Shown: positions 1-10,149 of the stretch, in pieces
Position numbering within the stretch: the stretch's first letter is position 1
Layout of the letters: each line of letters begins with the position of its first letter
DNA from: Poa pratensis
Taxonomy: Eukaryota > Streptophyta > Magnoliopsida > Poales > Poaceae
DNA: 64,000 nucleotides
Direction: 5' to 3'
Assembly: GCA_947311845.1 (NCBI GenBank)
Contig: CAMZMU010000107.1
Span: 15,443,929 to 15,507,928 of the forward strand
Position numbers and translations under genes: made by a program
Notes under the pieces: model-generated
What the model was told of the DNA's origin: nothing
Databases searched by the model: none
Seen by the model: only the letters and a program-made list of their open reading frames with translations

Positions 1-2987
1 TCATACTTCTATTTTCCTTGCAGGAGATTGGAATAATTCAGCAAGGACTGAAATTGACATAGTAAATCTTCAAATATATCCAGTAAACAAGAATTCAATC
101 CCCAGAAGATCATATTAGCTATGGTACCTTCATAATCATCTGAATATTTCACTTGCTGAATAATGAGCTAATCCAAACCATCGCTATTAGTGTCACCTTC
201 TATTTTTCTAAGGTTATCTCATGGTCAGTTGATTATCAAGAAAATCTTAGACTTCCTGTGACGTTGGATATATGTAGCAATGGTGCATTTGCAGTAGCAA
301 GATTTTTTACTTTTGGAATTTTGGGAACTCCCTTGTTGCTTTAGACAAAAGTGACAATACAGATTTGTACGTTTGGGCATATGGGCAATGTATTCACTTC
401 AGTACTAGCTCATCCTTCCTCTAACACTGCTTAATTTGCTTAGATAATTGTAGCAACTATTTTTTTTAATCCAGCTTTACTGATCAAGTTTGCCTCTTAA
501 TCAAGAAGCAACAGCGCATGCTACTGAAGTTGTTCCCACACACACTTAATTTTTTTCCCTATCTAATCAAATATCATTTTTAAGCAAAGAAGAAAGGAGG
601 CTTAGGAGGGTATGCTTGGTTGACATTTTTAAGCAACTTGGATAATTTGTATCAGATCTGAATTTTAATATAACAGTAGGAACTTTCTCCACACAGTGTT
701 GACAAATATATTTATTTGAGGTTCGAGAAACTGATTTTAGGTAGAGCTTCGAGGTGAGCTTATCTATGAAGTTGGTGGCGGTTGCAGAACGCTGCCACAT
801 TGGCCTTTGGCTGGTGATTGTCATTTTGATGTTAGCAAGCTCCTCAGCTTATAATGCTTTATGTTCATTGATTGGTGTATTTGCGTCACTTTGTGGTTTC
901 ATTCTGTTTAGGTGAATTGGTCAGGTCAGATAGTGTTCTGTTCATGGTACAAGTTCTTAATATTTGTGGTTTCATTCTGTTTAGGTGAATTGTTCAGGTT
1001 GGAATTTTGTTCTTTTGTTGAAAATTCAGTTAACATGCTCTGATCTTTCTTGGGTTCCGGTGGGGTTATATCCATCCATTCGACAAAACGTGATAAATTA
1101 AGCAGTCCCCCGTGTGTTTGGTGCATTGCGTGTGCTGGGATCAGCTCCAGCCAATAAACCAGACATTCGATGCCTCATGTTACACTACAGCGGCTATGAA
1201 TTTTCCTGAGCTGCTGGCGAAATCGATTGCTAGCCCTCTCCTTTTACTGTGAGTAACACAATCATTCAACTAGCCAAAAAATGTGGATGGAGAGTTAGTT
1301 CACACGCTGAACCTGCACGTGGTTAACCAACACGTCGGAGCATGTTAAAATCCAAAAAGTTTCCAACAATTCCTAACAATCTATTGCCGTAATACACGGG
1401 CGCGGCAACGCGTGCCTACATGATCTAGTAATCTTATAATAACTGCATAGAAATCTCTTTGAACCTTCAATTGATGGTAAATGGTTTATCATGTTTTGTG
1501 TGGCTTCATTACGACCATGCCAAGCCCGCCAGGCCACCAGTAGAGTTGTATCGACAGTTTTCCGCTGCACTATGCTCCAAGCTTGGGTCGTAGCAACGTG
1601 TATTGCTCCGGTGTCCTGTCGTCTGCAGCACGGAAAAAGTCTTTCTCCGGTACATGCCAAGCTTCGGTCGCAACACCGTGCATTCCTCCGATGTCTTATC
1701 TTTTGCAGCGCGGTGCAGCCCACGAAATTTGCAGCGACGGCACGGACGACCCATCTGCTTCTGCTGTCATACGCACTCAGGAGGTCAGCTATTACTAACG
1801 CCACCCCGACGTCAGTTCACACATGCTACAAATTAGGCAAGACGCAAAATATGTTCTTTGGGAACAAGATGGCCAGAAGAGTATGGATGAGAAGGCGCGG
1901 ATGGAGGGAGTGATACGTTTTCTAAATGCTTTTGTTATTGTTTTGTTTTTAATTTGCATGATTTGAATAGACCTAAGCTGGACTAACGATGTTTTCAGCA
2001 AATTGCTTTGGTGTCTTGTTTTTGTGCAGGATAAAAGTATCCCGATTAATTCCAAAAACTACCCCAATAATTATTTTAGACGAAAATATCCACGAAGCCC
2101 GAAGATGAGACGGAGGGGAGCGACCAGGTGACCTCACATGTCCGCGGGTCAACCCTAGGCCACGGGCCCCCACCCACGTGGGCCCCTGCAGTGCCGCCTC
2201 TCGACCCCTTCGGCCTATATTTTTCTCCCTCGATGAAAAACCCTAGTCCCGCTCATTTTTCCTATTCGTGATATGGAGCCGCCGCCAACCTTTGTTCTTT
2301 TTCGGACTGGATTCTGGAGGCTATTTCCGGCCTCCCGAGGGGGAAGATCGTCGTCGTCGTCATCACCAACGCCTCTCCACCAAGCCAATATGTGTCCCCT
2401 ATCCATGTGTGAGTAATTCCCTACTGTAGGCACAAGGGATGATTGGGATTGGATGAGATCGTTCATATACCCAGTCATCCTGAACAATACTCTTCAGACA
2501 CTTGTCTCGGCGGACAACGCTGTCGCTGCGACTCGGGAGAAGAGAGTCGTCAGCAACTGCTTGCGGAGCAAAATCGCATCAACCGAGAGGCAGAGTGCAT
2601 AGCTCCAGAGAAGACTCATATCACTCAAGAACATGCACGCATTGCTCACGAGCATGCGCTCATTCAGACTCGCCAAGAGGAGCTCAACGTCGTTTCGACT
2701 TTTCACATGTGTAGCATAGTTTTAAATAGCCCGTTATAGTTTTTTGAACATGTTGCCGCTAAATAAATCCATATACAATTTTTCGTTATAGTCTCATTTA
2801 GCTTCAATTAAACCCCGCTATTATAACCTCATCATAGGGCGGGGAGTTCCTGCATTGCATTATAGAAGAATAGAGTTGGTCCAGTTAATAGGAAAACCGG
2901 ATCCAAAAATCAAACCCCGTGATTATAATTTTTAAAGGTTGCCGCTATTTAAAACATTGATGCCTAGTGAGTAGTGACTGACGCTTA
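1..2987. other. Intergenic, unclassified repeat-like DNA
   Basis: I see no gene here. Short open frames overlap on both strands at 1373-1913 and 2215-2739 but lack any recognisable domain or splice structure. The stretch 2060-2350 is GC-rich and resembles degenerate retroelement sequence. A frame at 2443-2739 contains a short charged helix-like segment (REAECIAPEKTHITQEHAR) that could be a relic of a gag-type or nuclease-type transposon gene, but I cannot name it. Confidence 0.4.
1573..1713. repeat. Diverged direct repeat, period about 81 bp
   Basis: Two units of about 60 bp lie about 81 bp apart, at 1573-1633 and 1653-1713. Both contain the core CCAAGCTT, then GGTCG, then CTCCG and TGTC, ending near TTGCAGCGCGG or CTGCAGCACGG. 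They differ at roughly a quarter of positions, so the duplication is old. The frames across the pair stay open on both strands, which explains several overlapping short ORFs that I do not regard as genes. Confidence 0.6.
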
Positions 2988-3877
2988 GGATGACTCCAAC
3001 GGGCCGACGCAAACGGACGCGCGTTTGGTCCGCATTTTATCCGTTTGCGTCGGCAAACGGACAGGCCCAGTCCGCCCCTGTCCGCCGTTGGTGGCAGTGC
3101 GCCCAACGGCCCGACGCATTGAGTCCGCCCGACAAATTTTTTTTAGCTAAACAGGCCATATATGAGCCTTTTTCATTCATATATAGGGGGTGGGCCACAA
3201 ACGGCCTTTTTACATAATATTTTTAAAACAATGCTCGGGGAGCTTGACATCTGGCCACGGCAGCGGGGTTGCGTGGTCCCAGTACCAATGGCAATCCTCC
3301 TTGCGCACGTAGACGCGGTTGCGCACCTCGGCGCCCGGCGGCGCGAGCTCGAAGACGGCGGGGACCGGCTCCGGCTCCGGAGAAGATGGTGGCGTCAGGG
3401 AGGGAGCGCGGAAGCGCCGGTGGCGGCGGCCAGAGGAGGACCCCGCCTCGCCGTTGTTCTTGGCCTTGCCGAGCCCCGGCCATCGGAGCGGCATCGCGGC
3501 GAGCGAGGTGGCTAGGGTTTGCGGCGAGGCTAGGGTTTGGTCGCCGGAGAGGGTGAGTGGGCAGTGGAGTGGGTGGGGGCTGGCCGTTCCTATCCCTTGG
3601 CATTAAAAAGGACTAGGCCAGGGGAGGCTGACCGCGCCTTGTCGCTGACAGGTAGGCTCGGGAGGACACGAGGCGTGGCCGCGCGGACGCGTTTTCAGTC
3701 CGCCATGCGTCCGCGCCGACGCATCGGTGACCCAAATTTGGGCCAGGAATGCGTCGCGGCGGATCAAAAAACGGACCGCGGTCCGTTTGCGTCGCCCCGT
3801 TGGGCCGTGTTTTTGGCTCCATCGGACAGGGACGGAGCCGCGCGGACTCGATGCGTCGCCCCGTTGGAGTCATCCAG
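2988..3877. mobile_element. Non-autonomous TIR element (Mutator-like or hAT-like) with captured coding-like sequence
   Basis: The left end reads GGATGACTCCAACGGG and continues CCGACGCA. The right end (to 3875) is its inverted copy, GGGGCGACGC-type sequence ending in CCGTTGGAGTCATCC. The flanks repeat TGACGCTT (2979-2986 and 3878-3885), a probable 8-9 bp target duplication. The interior is GC-rich and, on the minus strand (about 3210-3494), keeps an open frame with proline/glutamate-rich sequence followed by EVRNRVYVRKEDCHWYWDHA, which looks like host coding sequence carried by the element. No transposase is visible. An 8-bp duplication would favour hAT and 9 bp Mutator; the right boundary is uncertain by two bases. 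Confidence 0.65.
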
Positions 3878-4026
3878 TGACGCTTGCAAGTCAGGTGGAG
3901 GCTGCCGCTGCCGGTGAGGTGCGACCCGAAGGAGTTCACGCTTCACGGCCGTGCCGATGACGGACATGCGGATGCGCGCCGACCAGTCAACAGGCCGGCT
4001 ATCCTGGACGCACGTACAGGTTCTAC

Positions 4027-4903
4027 TACGGATGGCACCCCGGGTTCGGGTACGGGTTGGCACCCCCATACCCGTACCCGCCCCTTCTCCTCGTCCCCAT
4101 ACCCGTCCCCATACCCGCCAGCGGGTACAAATTTTCACCATACCCGTCACCCGCCGGGTACGGGGGACCCGACGGGTACCCGCCAATTCAGAGCAACAGT
4201 TGACAGGGAGCACACGGCGGCGTCGGAGGCACGACGCAGGGCGCACGCGGCAGCGGCGTCGGAGGGCACACGGCCGCGTCGGAGGGCCGCGTCGGAGGGC
4301 ACGCGGCGGCGTCCAAGAGCACGCGGCGGCGGAGGAGCGGCCACGGAGTGCACGCGGCGACCGTGTCGGAGGGCACGCGGCGGCGGAGGAGCGGCCACGG
4401 AGTGCACGCGGCGACCGTGTCGGAGGGCACGCGGCGGCGGAGGAGCGGCCACGGAGGAAGGGCGGCGCAGGAGGGGGGGGGGGGGGGCGGAGGAAGGGCG
4501 GCGCAGGCAGGGCGACGGCTGTCCTTCTCGGGAGAGGAAGAAGAGATCGATCTCGATCTGGGCAGCTTCTGGTCGCGTGGAGCCTGGGGATGGATCGATC
4601 TGGGCTGCGTCTGCTTGGGGCGTGAGCAAAAAGAGATCGACATGGGCTGCGTGGGACCGCGGGATGGAGAGCTGAGCGCTGGGAGGAAAAGTATTTAGTT
4701 TTTTTCTATACTGACAGGTGGGGTTTGCGGGTATGCGGGTTCAAGGGTATGGGTTTGGTATCCCATACCCGCACCCGCTAGACCCGACGGGTTTGAATTT
4801 TCCCCGTTAAGCACACCCGCGGGTTTTTTTCTACACCAAACTCTCTCCATTTAAGGCGGGTACCCGTTGGGTTTGCGGGTATCGGTTACCCATTGCCATC
4901 CGG
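4027..4903. mobile_element. Non-autonomous TIR element with 9-bp target duplication, inserted in the GH3 relic
   Basis: The 9-bp sequence AGGTTCTAC flanks the element on both sides (4018-4026 and 4904-4912), and removing one copy restores GH3 coding sequence. The ends share an inverted GGATGGCA motif, and the subterminal DNA is a dense array of GGGTACCCG / CGGGTATGGG type words in both orientations. The centre (4200-4680) is GC-rich with a 54-bp tandem repeat and a 15-base G run at 4473-4487. No transposase is visible. A 9-bp duplication fits Mutator-like elements best. Its length (877 bp) is close to that of its neighbour at 2988. Confidence 0.75.
4320..4454. repeat. 54-bp GC-rich tandem repeat
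   Basis: The unit starting GAGCGGCCACGGAG recurs at 4335, 4389 and 4443, an exact 54-bp spacing. The first two units are nearly identical and the third is cut short. The period is a multiple of three, so open frames run through it on both strands; these are repeat artefacts rather than genes. Confidence 0.85.
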
Positions 4904-5186
4904 AGGTTCTACAAAGGCAAGACCGTGTACAACTTGGGCTACGGTCTCAGTTACTCAAAGTACTCCCAGAGCTTCGTGTCCAAGGGCACAAAGCCACCAT
5001 CCGTGAATTAGAGGCCCTGTTGGAGACGCTTGCAGCGATTCTAGCCCGTATATAACATAGTTCTACAACACCAGCACAAATATATTCTCCCGTACATACA
5101 TACACAGCAAGTATACGCAGTAAGTATAGTTGGGTTTGGTAGTGACGATGAAAGAGCGGCGCGCGGCGTTCTGCTCCTGACAGTGA

Positions 5187-6060
5187 TCAAACCTGGGCCA
5201 CACGATCGGGCGTGGCGCCCCATCTGGACGGGCAGAAGGTGATCACGTACTCCGGCGCGTAGCAGCGCGCCGTGGCGGCGGCCTGGTCGTACGCGTAGCT
5301 GTAGTAGCTAGGGCACGCGTCCTTGAAGAGGCGGGAGTAGACGCTGCCCCGGCACGTCGCCGCGGTGCCGTACGCGCCGCGGCAGCAGAAGGCGTCCAGG
5401 CCGAAGGCCAGACACGCGCTCCTGCACGCCACCACCGTCCCGCTCTTCGCGCCGCTCGTCACCTGCAGCTCCGGCGGGCACACAGCGTTCACGTTCTTGG
5501 TGCACCCGGCAACGAAGCACTTGCCACTGCGGTTCGCCGGCTTAGTCCACACGGCCACCGGGAGGTTGTACCCGTCCACCATGCTCACGTCGTAGGAGCT
5601 CCCCTTGCTCTGGTCCTCGTGCAGGTTCACCTCCACGAGAGTGGCGGGAGGGGCGCCGATGGATCCGTTGCAGGCGAGGCGTCCGCCGCAGTCGCCGGTG
5701 ATGCAGCTGGCGGCGTTGGCGCCGGTGACGTCGCAGACGGTGCGGCCCCAGAAACGGCCGTTCCAGGTGGCCGGCGCCCTGACGCGCTTCGACTGGTCAG
5801 GCGGGAGGAAGAAGCCGCCGTCGGCGATCACGGGGTGGCCGGCGTTGGGCGCGGCAGCCGGCCACACCGGGAAGGGGCACTTGTTGGTTACGTGGAACGT
5901 GACGCCCACCACCGGTCCTGCAAAACCAAACATTGTATGTCCGTATTCAGTATACAATACAAACGCATCACTTGTGCGTGTTGGCCTTCGTCGCAAGCTC
6001 TGACTGACCTGAGCGAGCCAGCACGAGGATGCACGAGAGAAACAGAGGAAGAACAGCCAT
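5187..6060 (-). CDS. Thaumatin-like protein (PR-5 family)
   Basis: Secreted pathogenesis-related family 5 type protein; such proteins act in the apoplast or vacuole, often against fungi. Two exons: 6060-6009 and 5917-5187, with a 91-bp intron (GT at 6008, AG at 5918) that splits a glycine codon; 260 residues. Exon 1 encodes a hydrophobic signal peptide (MAVLPLFLSCILVLARS). The mature part shows the family signature CITGDCGG followed by LACNG, the acidic-cleft region with YDVSMVDGYNLP, and 16 cysteines, the number expected for the eight disulfides of full-length members. The frame is intact. I chose the start because it gives a signal peptide and correct splicing; the longer unspliced frame reads through the intron. 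Specific substrate or glucanase activity cannot be read from sequence. Confidence 0.93.
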
Positions 6061-6123
6061 CTCTTCGATCTGTCAAGGAGCACTGACTGACCTGCGATAC
6101 AAATGGAGACGTAGCAGGCCGAG

Positions 6124-6130
6124 CTTTATA
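6124..6130 (-). promoter_or_regulatory. Probable TATA box of the thaumatin-like gene
   Basis: TATAAAG on the minus strand lies 64 bases upstream of the ATG, which would give a leader of about 30-35 nt. It is the only good TATA-like word in the first 150 bases upstream. Confidence 0.55.
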
Positions 6131-6439
6131 CTTGCGAAATGCAGGAAATAGGTGAGGACTGATCGAGTGACTCGAGTCTAGCTAACCTAGCTATAGGCCG
6201 GCCTGGCAGGATGAGATTTGTGTTAGTGTAACTTGCATTGCAATGGACGTAAAGCTAAGACATGATAAGAGCGGAGCCACCTGGTGCAGACTGCAGAGAC
6301 CTGCTTGGCCAAAAAAAAAAAGATTCGGTAGGTAAGGAATTTTTAAGTATGCAATTCCCTTTTGCTCCTGGTATTATGTCTGTTACCACTAAGGAGGTTC
6401 AACCCTTTTCATGGAATAAGAAGAAGATTTTTTAGAGTT

Positions 6440-6840
6440 GTTAACTACGACATGAGACTTTACAAAGGAGATTACGCCCTCGGGATTTTATTGGTCAAAT
6501 TTGGCACCGGCCAAAGCCCACGCTCTCGCCTCATTTATAATTCTAGAGATAACCATGTTCGCCGGCAAGGCAATATGGCGAAAGTTCCTAACGTTTTGTT
6601 CCTTCCAACCCTTTCAAGAGATAAGCATGATGATGGAGGCCATCGCCTTGCTTGGCACGCCATGGTTGAGCACAAGGTTGGACCACCACTCAGCACTCAC
6701 CCTCGATCGTCTCGTTGGACATTGACCCATAGCGTCAAAAATATCGTGGCAACCACACCAAACGAGTATCTCTTTCCAAATGCAAAAGGTGAAATGGCAT
6801 TTGTAGAACATATCGTTGCAAAGTGAACAATTCCCACAAT
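6440..6840 (-). mobile_element. LINE fragment, end of reverse transcriptase ORF (zf-RVT region)
   Basis: Read on the minus strand, this gives a typical plant non-LTR retrotransposon tail. A cysteine-containing zf-RVT-like stretch (about 6811-6614: CHFTFCIWKEILVWCGCHDI, then AEWWSNLV and ASIIMLIS) is followed after an in-frame stop by KGWKEQNVRNF, then RIINEARAWALAGAK. The order WW, IIMLI, WKERN-like, INEARAWALAGA matches the C-terminus of grass LINE ORF2. The in-frame stop shows it is dead, and the rest of ORF2 is absent. The plus-strand open frame over 6362-6826 is its shadow. Confidence 0.7.
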
Positions 6841-7234
6841 TTTGTCAAACCCTACGTTGAAGCCGCTCCGCCGTTCAAATCCTATTTTGCATGCAAAAGA
6901 AATAAGGTCATCTAAAAAAACCATTTTTGTAAGGTGTAGCACAGCTGAACGGGCGGCCCGCCATAACGGTTGTTCTGTGGGCTGAACTGGTAAAACACGT
7001 GGCACGAAGGATGGCCATTTTGGGCTGCTCGGAGGCGTCTCCATCGGGTATAGGGGTCCGTGGGCGTGCGTGAGTTGGATGGCCGGCCCAACAGAGAACT
7101 CCACCACTAGGCCATGCCGCGGGCATTTCGTCGGGCCGGCTTGTAGCTGTAGCTAAGCCCTATATTCTAGTCTGACGGCAGCGTCCACTTAATAAGTGAG
7201 AATCCTCTAAAAAAAAGTGAGACAGAGGGCACAA
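6841..7234. other. Unclassified spacer
   Basis: No gene or clear element. A minus-strand frame over about 6908-7126 has no recognisable domain. It lies directly next to the LINE fragment and may be host sequence or more of the same insertion. Confidence 0.3.
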
Positions 7235-7975
7235 GGTGGGCAAGACTGTGCAAAAAAGAAACCGAAACCGAATCGACAAAAAACCTAACTGAACCGAATT
7301 TCCGGTTTTTTCAGTTTACGGTTACAGTAAGGCCCTCGGTTAATTCGGTTTTAAACCGAAATTTTTTCGGTTAAACCGAAGTAAACCGAACAGCCCAGCT
7401 CATCACAAAATTCCCCTTCGGAGGCCCAGCCCAACTTCATAGATACATAAATATAGGCCTAGCAGTACGTTCTGTACACAAAAGCATGATTAACCTGTGG
7501 GTTTGGACGTGTTGTTGTCTACTGCGTTCGACACACAGTTCAGGAGTTCGACTCCTGTAGGTATATTAATTTTTATATTGGCCAAAAATTAATGCTTTTC
7601 TGTTTCGTTCTTGTGTAACACATTCAACTCGGTAAAAAAAATACCATAGTGTATCTTATAAATTTTATATTGGCCGAAATTTCATTCTTTTGTGTTTCTT
7701 TCTTTTTTAAGACATTTAACTCGGTCAAAGAAAATACAAAAGTGCAATATACAACCATAAAAGTTAGGTGTTATTCAAAAATTCGCGTCAACTTTGGTTA
7801 GTTTGGTTATTACCGAAACCGAACCAAAATTATTTGGTTATTACCGGAACCGAACAGTATTCTCGTACAAAACCGTATTTACTGAAGTATTGAAAAGTAT
7901 AAACCGAATAACCGTAAAAACTGAACCGAATTAACCATATTAACCGAATGCGCAACCGGAGGTGGGCACAGCATA
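7235..7975. repeat. AACCGAA-rich repeat with tRNA-like core
   Basis: Both flanks (7258-7392 and 7796-7950) are dense arrays of AACCGAA/TTCGGTT words in both orientations, able to fold on themselves. The word GGTGGGCA occurs at both edges (near 7237 and 7963), in the same orientation rather than inverted. Between the arrays, GTTCGACTCC at 7546-7555 is a perfect RNA polymerase III B-box, inside a stretch resembling the 3' half of a tRNA. This looks like a non-autonomous hAT-type repeat of a sort common in grasses, or a SINE-bearing composite. Exact ends are not settled. Confidence 0.5.
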
Positions 7976-8876
7976 CCTCATGGCTCATGCCATCCTTCCA
8001 ATCATGGTCATCTCATGAAAAAAACTGTAGCTGGAATCCAGCCATGTGCTCCGACAAACGTGGATCATGCACCTAGATTTTTTTTTCGAACAAAATCATG
8101 CACCTAGATTAACAATGGGTATCGTGGCAGCAACCAGCAAGGCAGCAAGTGCCATGCTCGCCCAGCCGACGGACGAACAAATCCCCAAATTGGCAAATTA
8201 TATACGTGTCGTGTGTAGGTAACTAGTAGTACTTCGTGTCAGGCACGGAGGAGTAGAGCCTATTTTGGGAGTTTAAGAATGGGAGAGGACGTGACAATCA
8301 TTTTTAATGATTGAGATCATGCATTCTCTTCTGTCTGGCTTGGCGGATTCAATCATGCCTTGGATTTCCTTCTTTAAATGTCCTTTCATGCGGAAAGTCA
8401 TTTTACCTGTGCTCCTTCTATTTAAAAATAATAATCAAAAACAACATTTGTAAGGTTTAAATTTTGAAAAAAATCTCGGTGCATTCAATGTTGCTTCGTA
8501 CAATAATGCAAAATCACGCTGCAAAATTCAGAACTCGACTTAGTTTGTTAACTTGATGATCTCAGAACTAAAAATCGGGTCGACTTAATTGATAATACTC
8601 AAGTTGGCTTGTTAAGCTAGTTAAGAAAAGGAACTCTAATAGAAAAATATGATCATTTATGGCACAACAACACATTGATGCCAGAGACAATGAGTGGTTG
8701 CTGAAGGCGCTCGCCATTCTCCAACCTAGTCGCCGCCGCAGAGCTACTATGTGAATAGCACTAATCGATGCAAGTGGCGCGAAATGGGACGTCCGCCTCC
8801 CGCCTAATCTGATCCGTCTGGATTAAACGGGATAAACGGGGCATTAGGATGTGGACAGATGGGTCCCATGGGACCA
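7976..8876. other. Unclassified spacer
   Basis: I see no gene, no long repeat and no defined element ends. A short direct repeat, CATGCACCTAGATT, occurs twice (about 8068 and 8097) around a T-rich stretch and may mark a small insertion. Confidence 0.3.
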
Positions 8877-9052
8877 CAGGGGCGGCGCCAGCGTGTATGC
8901 CCTGTCTTCCAGGGAATAGCCATGATTTGACAAAACTTTGAGTTTTTTTGATAGAACAGCGGAATTTTTAGCAAAAACAATGAGGATTTTGGCAAAATGA
9001 ATACCCATGTTCAAAATGAATACACATCCCTTGAAACCTGGCACCGCCACTG
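8877..9052. mobile_element. hAT-type MITE, 176 bp
   Basis: The ends are CAGGGGCGGCGCCAGC and CTGGCACCGCCACTG, imperfect inverted repeats. They are flanked by an exact 8-bp duplication TGGGACCA (8869-8876 and 9053-9060). CAG...CTG ends with an 8-bp duplication are diagnostic of hAT elements. The interior is AT-rich without coding capacity. Confidence 0.88.
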
Positions 9053-9060
9053 TGGGACCA

Positions 9061-9690
9061 GCGGTTAACTCGTTGCATGTTACCAAGTGCAAACAGCCAA
9101 AAGAGTGAAGTGGCCCGTACCATGCATGCAACAGATTCGGCCGCAATCTTCGTACAACTATCAACTGCCTCGTGGTACGATTGGGGATACGTGGGTTGCG
9201 CGGTTTATTCCGCCCGCACAAAACATGATAGCAGTAACGGGATAACTAGGATTTACATGCAGGATGAGAGGCGGGCCTGGCGAGAGGGCCCATCCCACTT
9301 GCATCGTTAAATAACACCCAATAGTGCAAGAGTGATTTGAGTTCTTAGCTACTTTGATTTCACATGATTTGGGTTCAGTGTTGACCCATGTGATGGTATA
9401 ATATGAGCTAAATGAGTTAATCGAGTATTCAATACTCATTGAAATCATTTTCTGAATGGGCTAAAGTGTTAGATTGGCTCGACTCGCTGGTGTATAAGTT
9501 CAAGGTGGATCGCCCAAAGTATTCTAATTTTTGTACCTCGCAAGTTTCGAGTATAAGTTCCGGGGAAGGAAGACTAGAAGGGAAAAATGGACAGAAATGG
9601 TCATGCTGGAGTACCTAGTTTTTATGCCTTTTGATAGTGTAGACAACACATTTCAATCTCTAACGATAATTAACCATTTATTCTTGTCGT
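9061..9690. other. Unclassified spacer between two MITEs
   Basis: No gene or repeat structure seen. Open frames over 9077-9448 are short and without domain signals. Confidence 0.3.
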
Positions 9691-9886
9691 CAGTGGCGGA
9701 GACAGGGGGGACCAGCATGGGCCCTGGCTCCCCTAACATGCTGAAATTTGTGTTATACTCCCTAATTTCATTGCGAAAACGCCCCTAAAAATTCATATTT
9801 TTGTACTTCGGCCCTCTCTATCACTTGGCAAGAGGAATAAATCTTCCATCGGCCCCCCTCATAAAAAAATTCTGCCTCCACCCCTG
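9691..9886. mobile_element. hAT-type MITE, 196 bp
   Basis: The ends are CAGTGGCGGAGACAGG and, inverted, CAGGGGTGGAGGCAGAA. An exact 8-bp target duplication CTTGTCGT flanks the element (9683-9690 and 9887-9894). The ends are related to those of the MITE at 8877, so both probably used the same or a similar transposase. No coding sequence inside. Confidence 0.9.
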
Positions 9887-10149
9887 CTTGTCGTGCCATG
9901 ATCCCCAACACAAGTCTTAACAATCCAATCCGATCCCATTCGCGGATCACAGCACCAACGAACTACAGCACAAAAAACAGCTCACATCTTCCCGACAATC
10001 CCAATAATTTTTCGGGTTCCCATTGTCCTGCGCACCGCCAAGTACATAGTGGCCAAGGAATCGTTTCAGCCGTCCGATAGCTCGACGCCAGAGGATCAGA
10101 CCAACGTAGGCCGTCAGATTTATTCTCTCCCAAACGAATCGAGGGGAGC

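Larger units (their letters stand above)
3894..5011 (+). pseudogene. GH3 beta-D-xylosidase C-terminal relic, interrupted by a transposon
   Basis: Three pieces match the C-terminus of plant GH3 beta-xylosidases, the fibronectin-III-like tail of cell-wall enzymes. About 3894-3940 gives RLPV...DPKEFT, 3949-3990 gives VPMTDMRMRADQSTG, and about 3994-4026 gives GYPGRTYRFYY in a different frame because of an extra C near 3994. After the insertion at 4027-4903 the frame resumes at 4904 with RFYKGKTVYNLGYGLSYSKY and closes with a TAG at 5009-5011. The usual family motif here is YPGRTYRFY followed by a short loop and FGYGLSY, so identity is clear. No upstream catalytic domain is present. The gene is dead: fragment only, frameshifted and split. 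Confidence 0.8.

Noticed and set aside
3884..4675. 263-codon plus-strand open frame and matching minus-strand frames
   Set aside because: They run through the transposon insertion and the 54-bp repeat, whose period is a multiple of three. Only the GH3 pieces at the edges are real.
7500..7562. Functional tRNA gene
   Set aside because: The B-box is perfect, but I could not find a matching A-box, an acceptor-stem pairing or a plausible anticodon arm.
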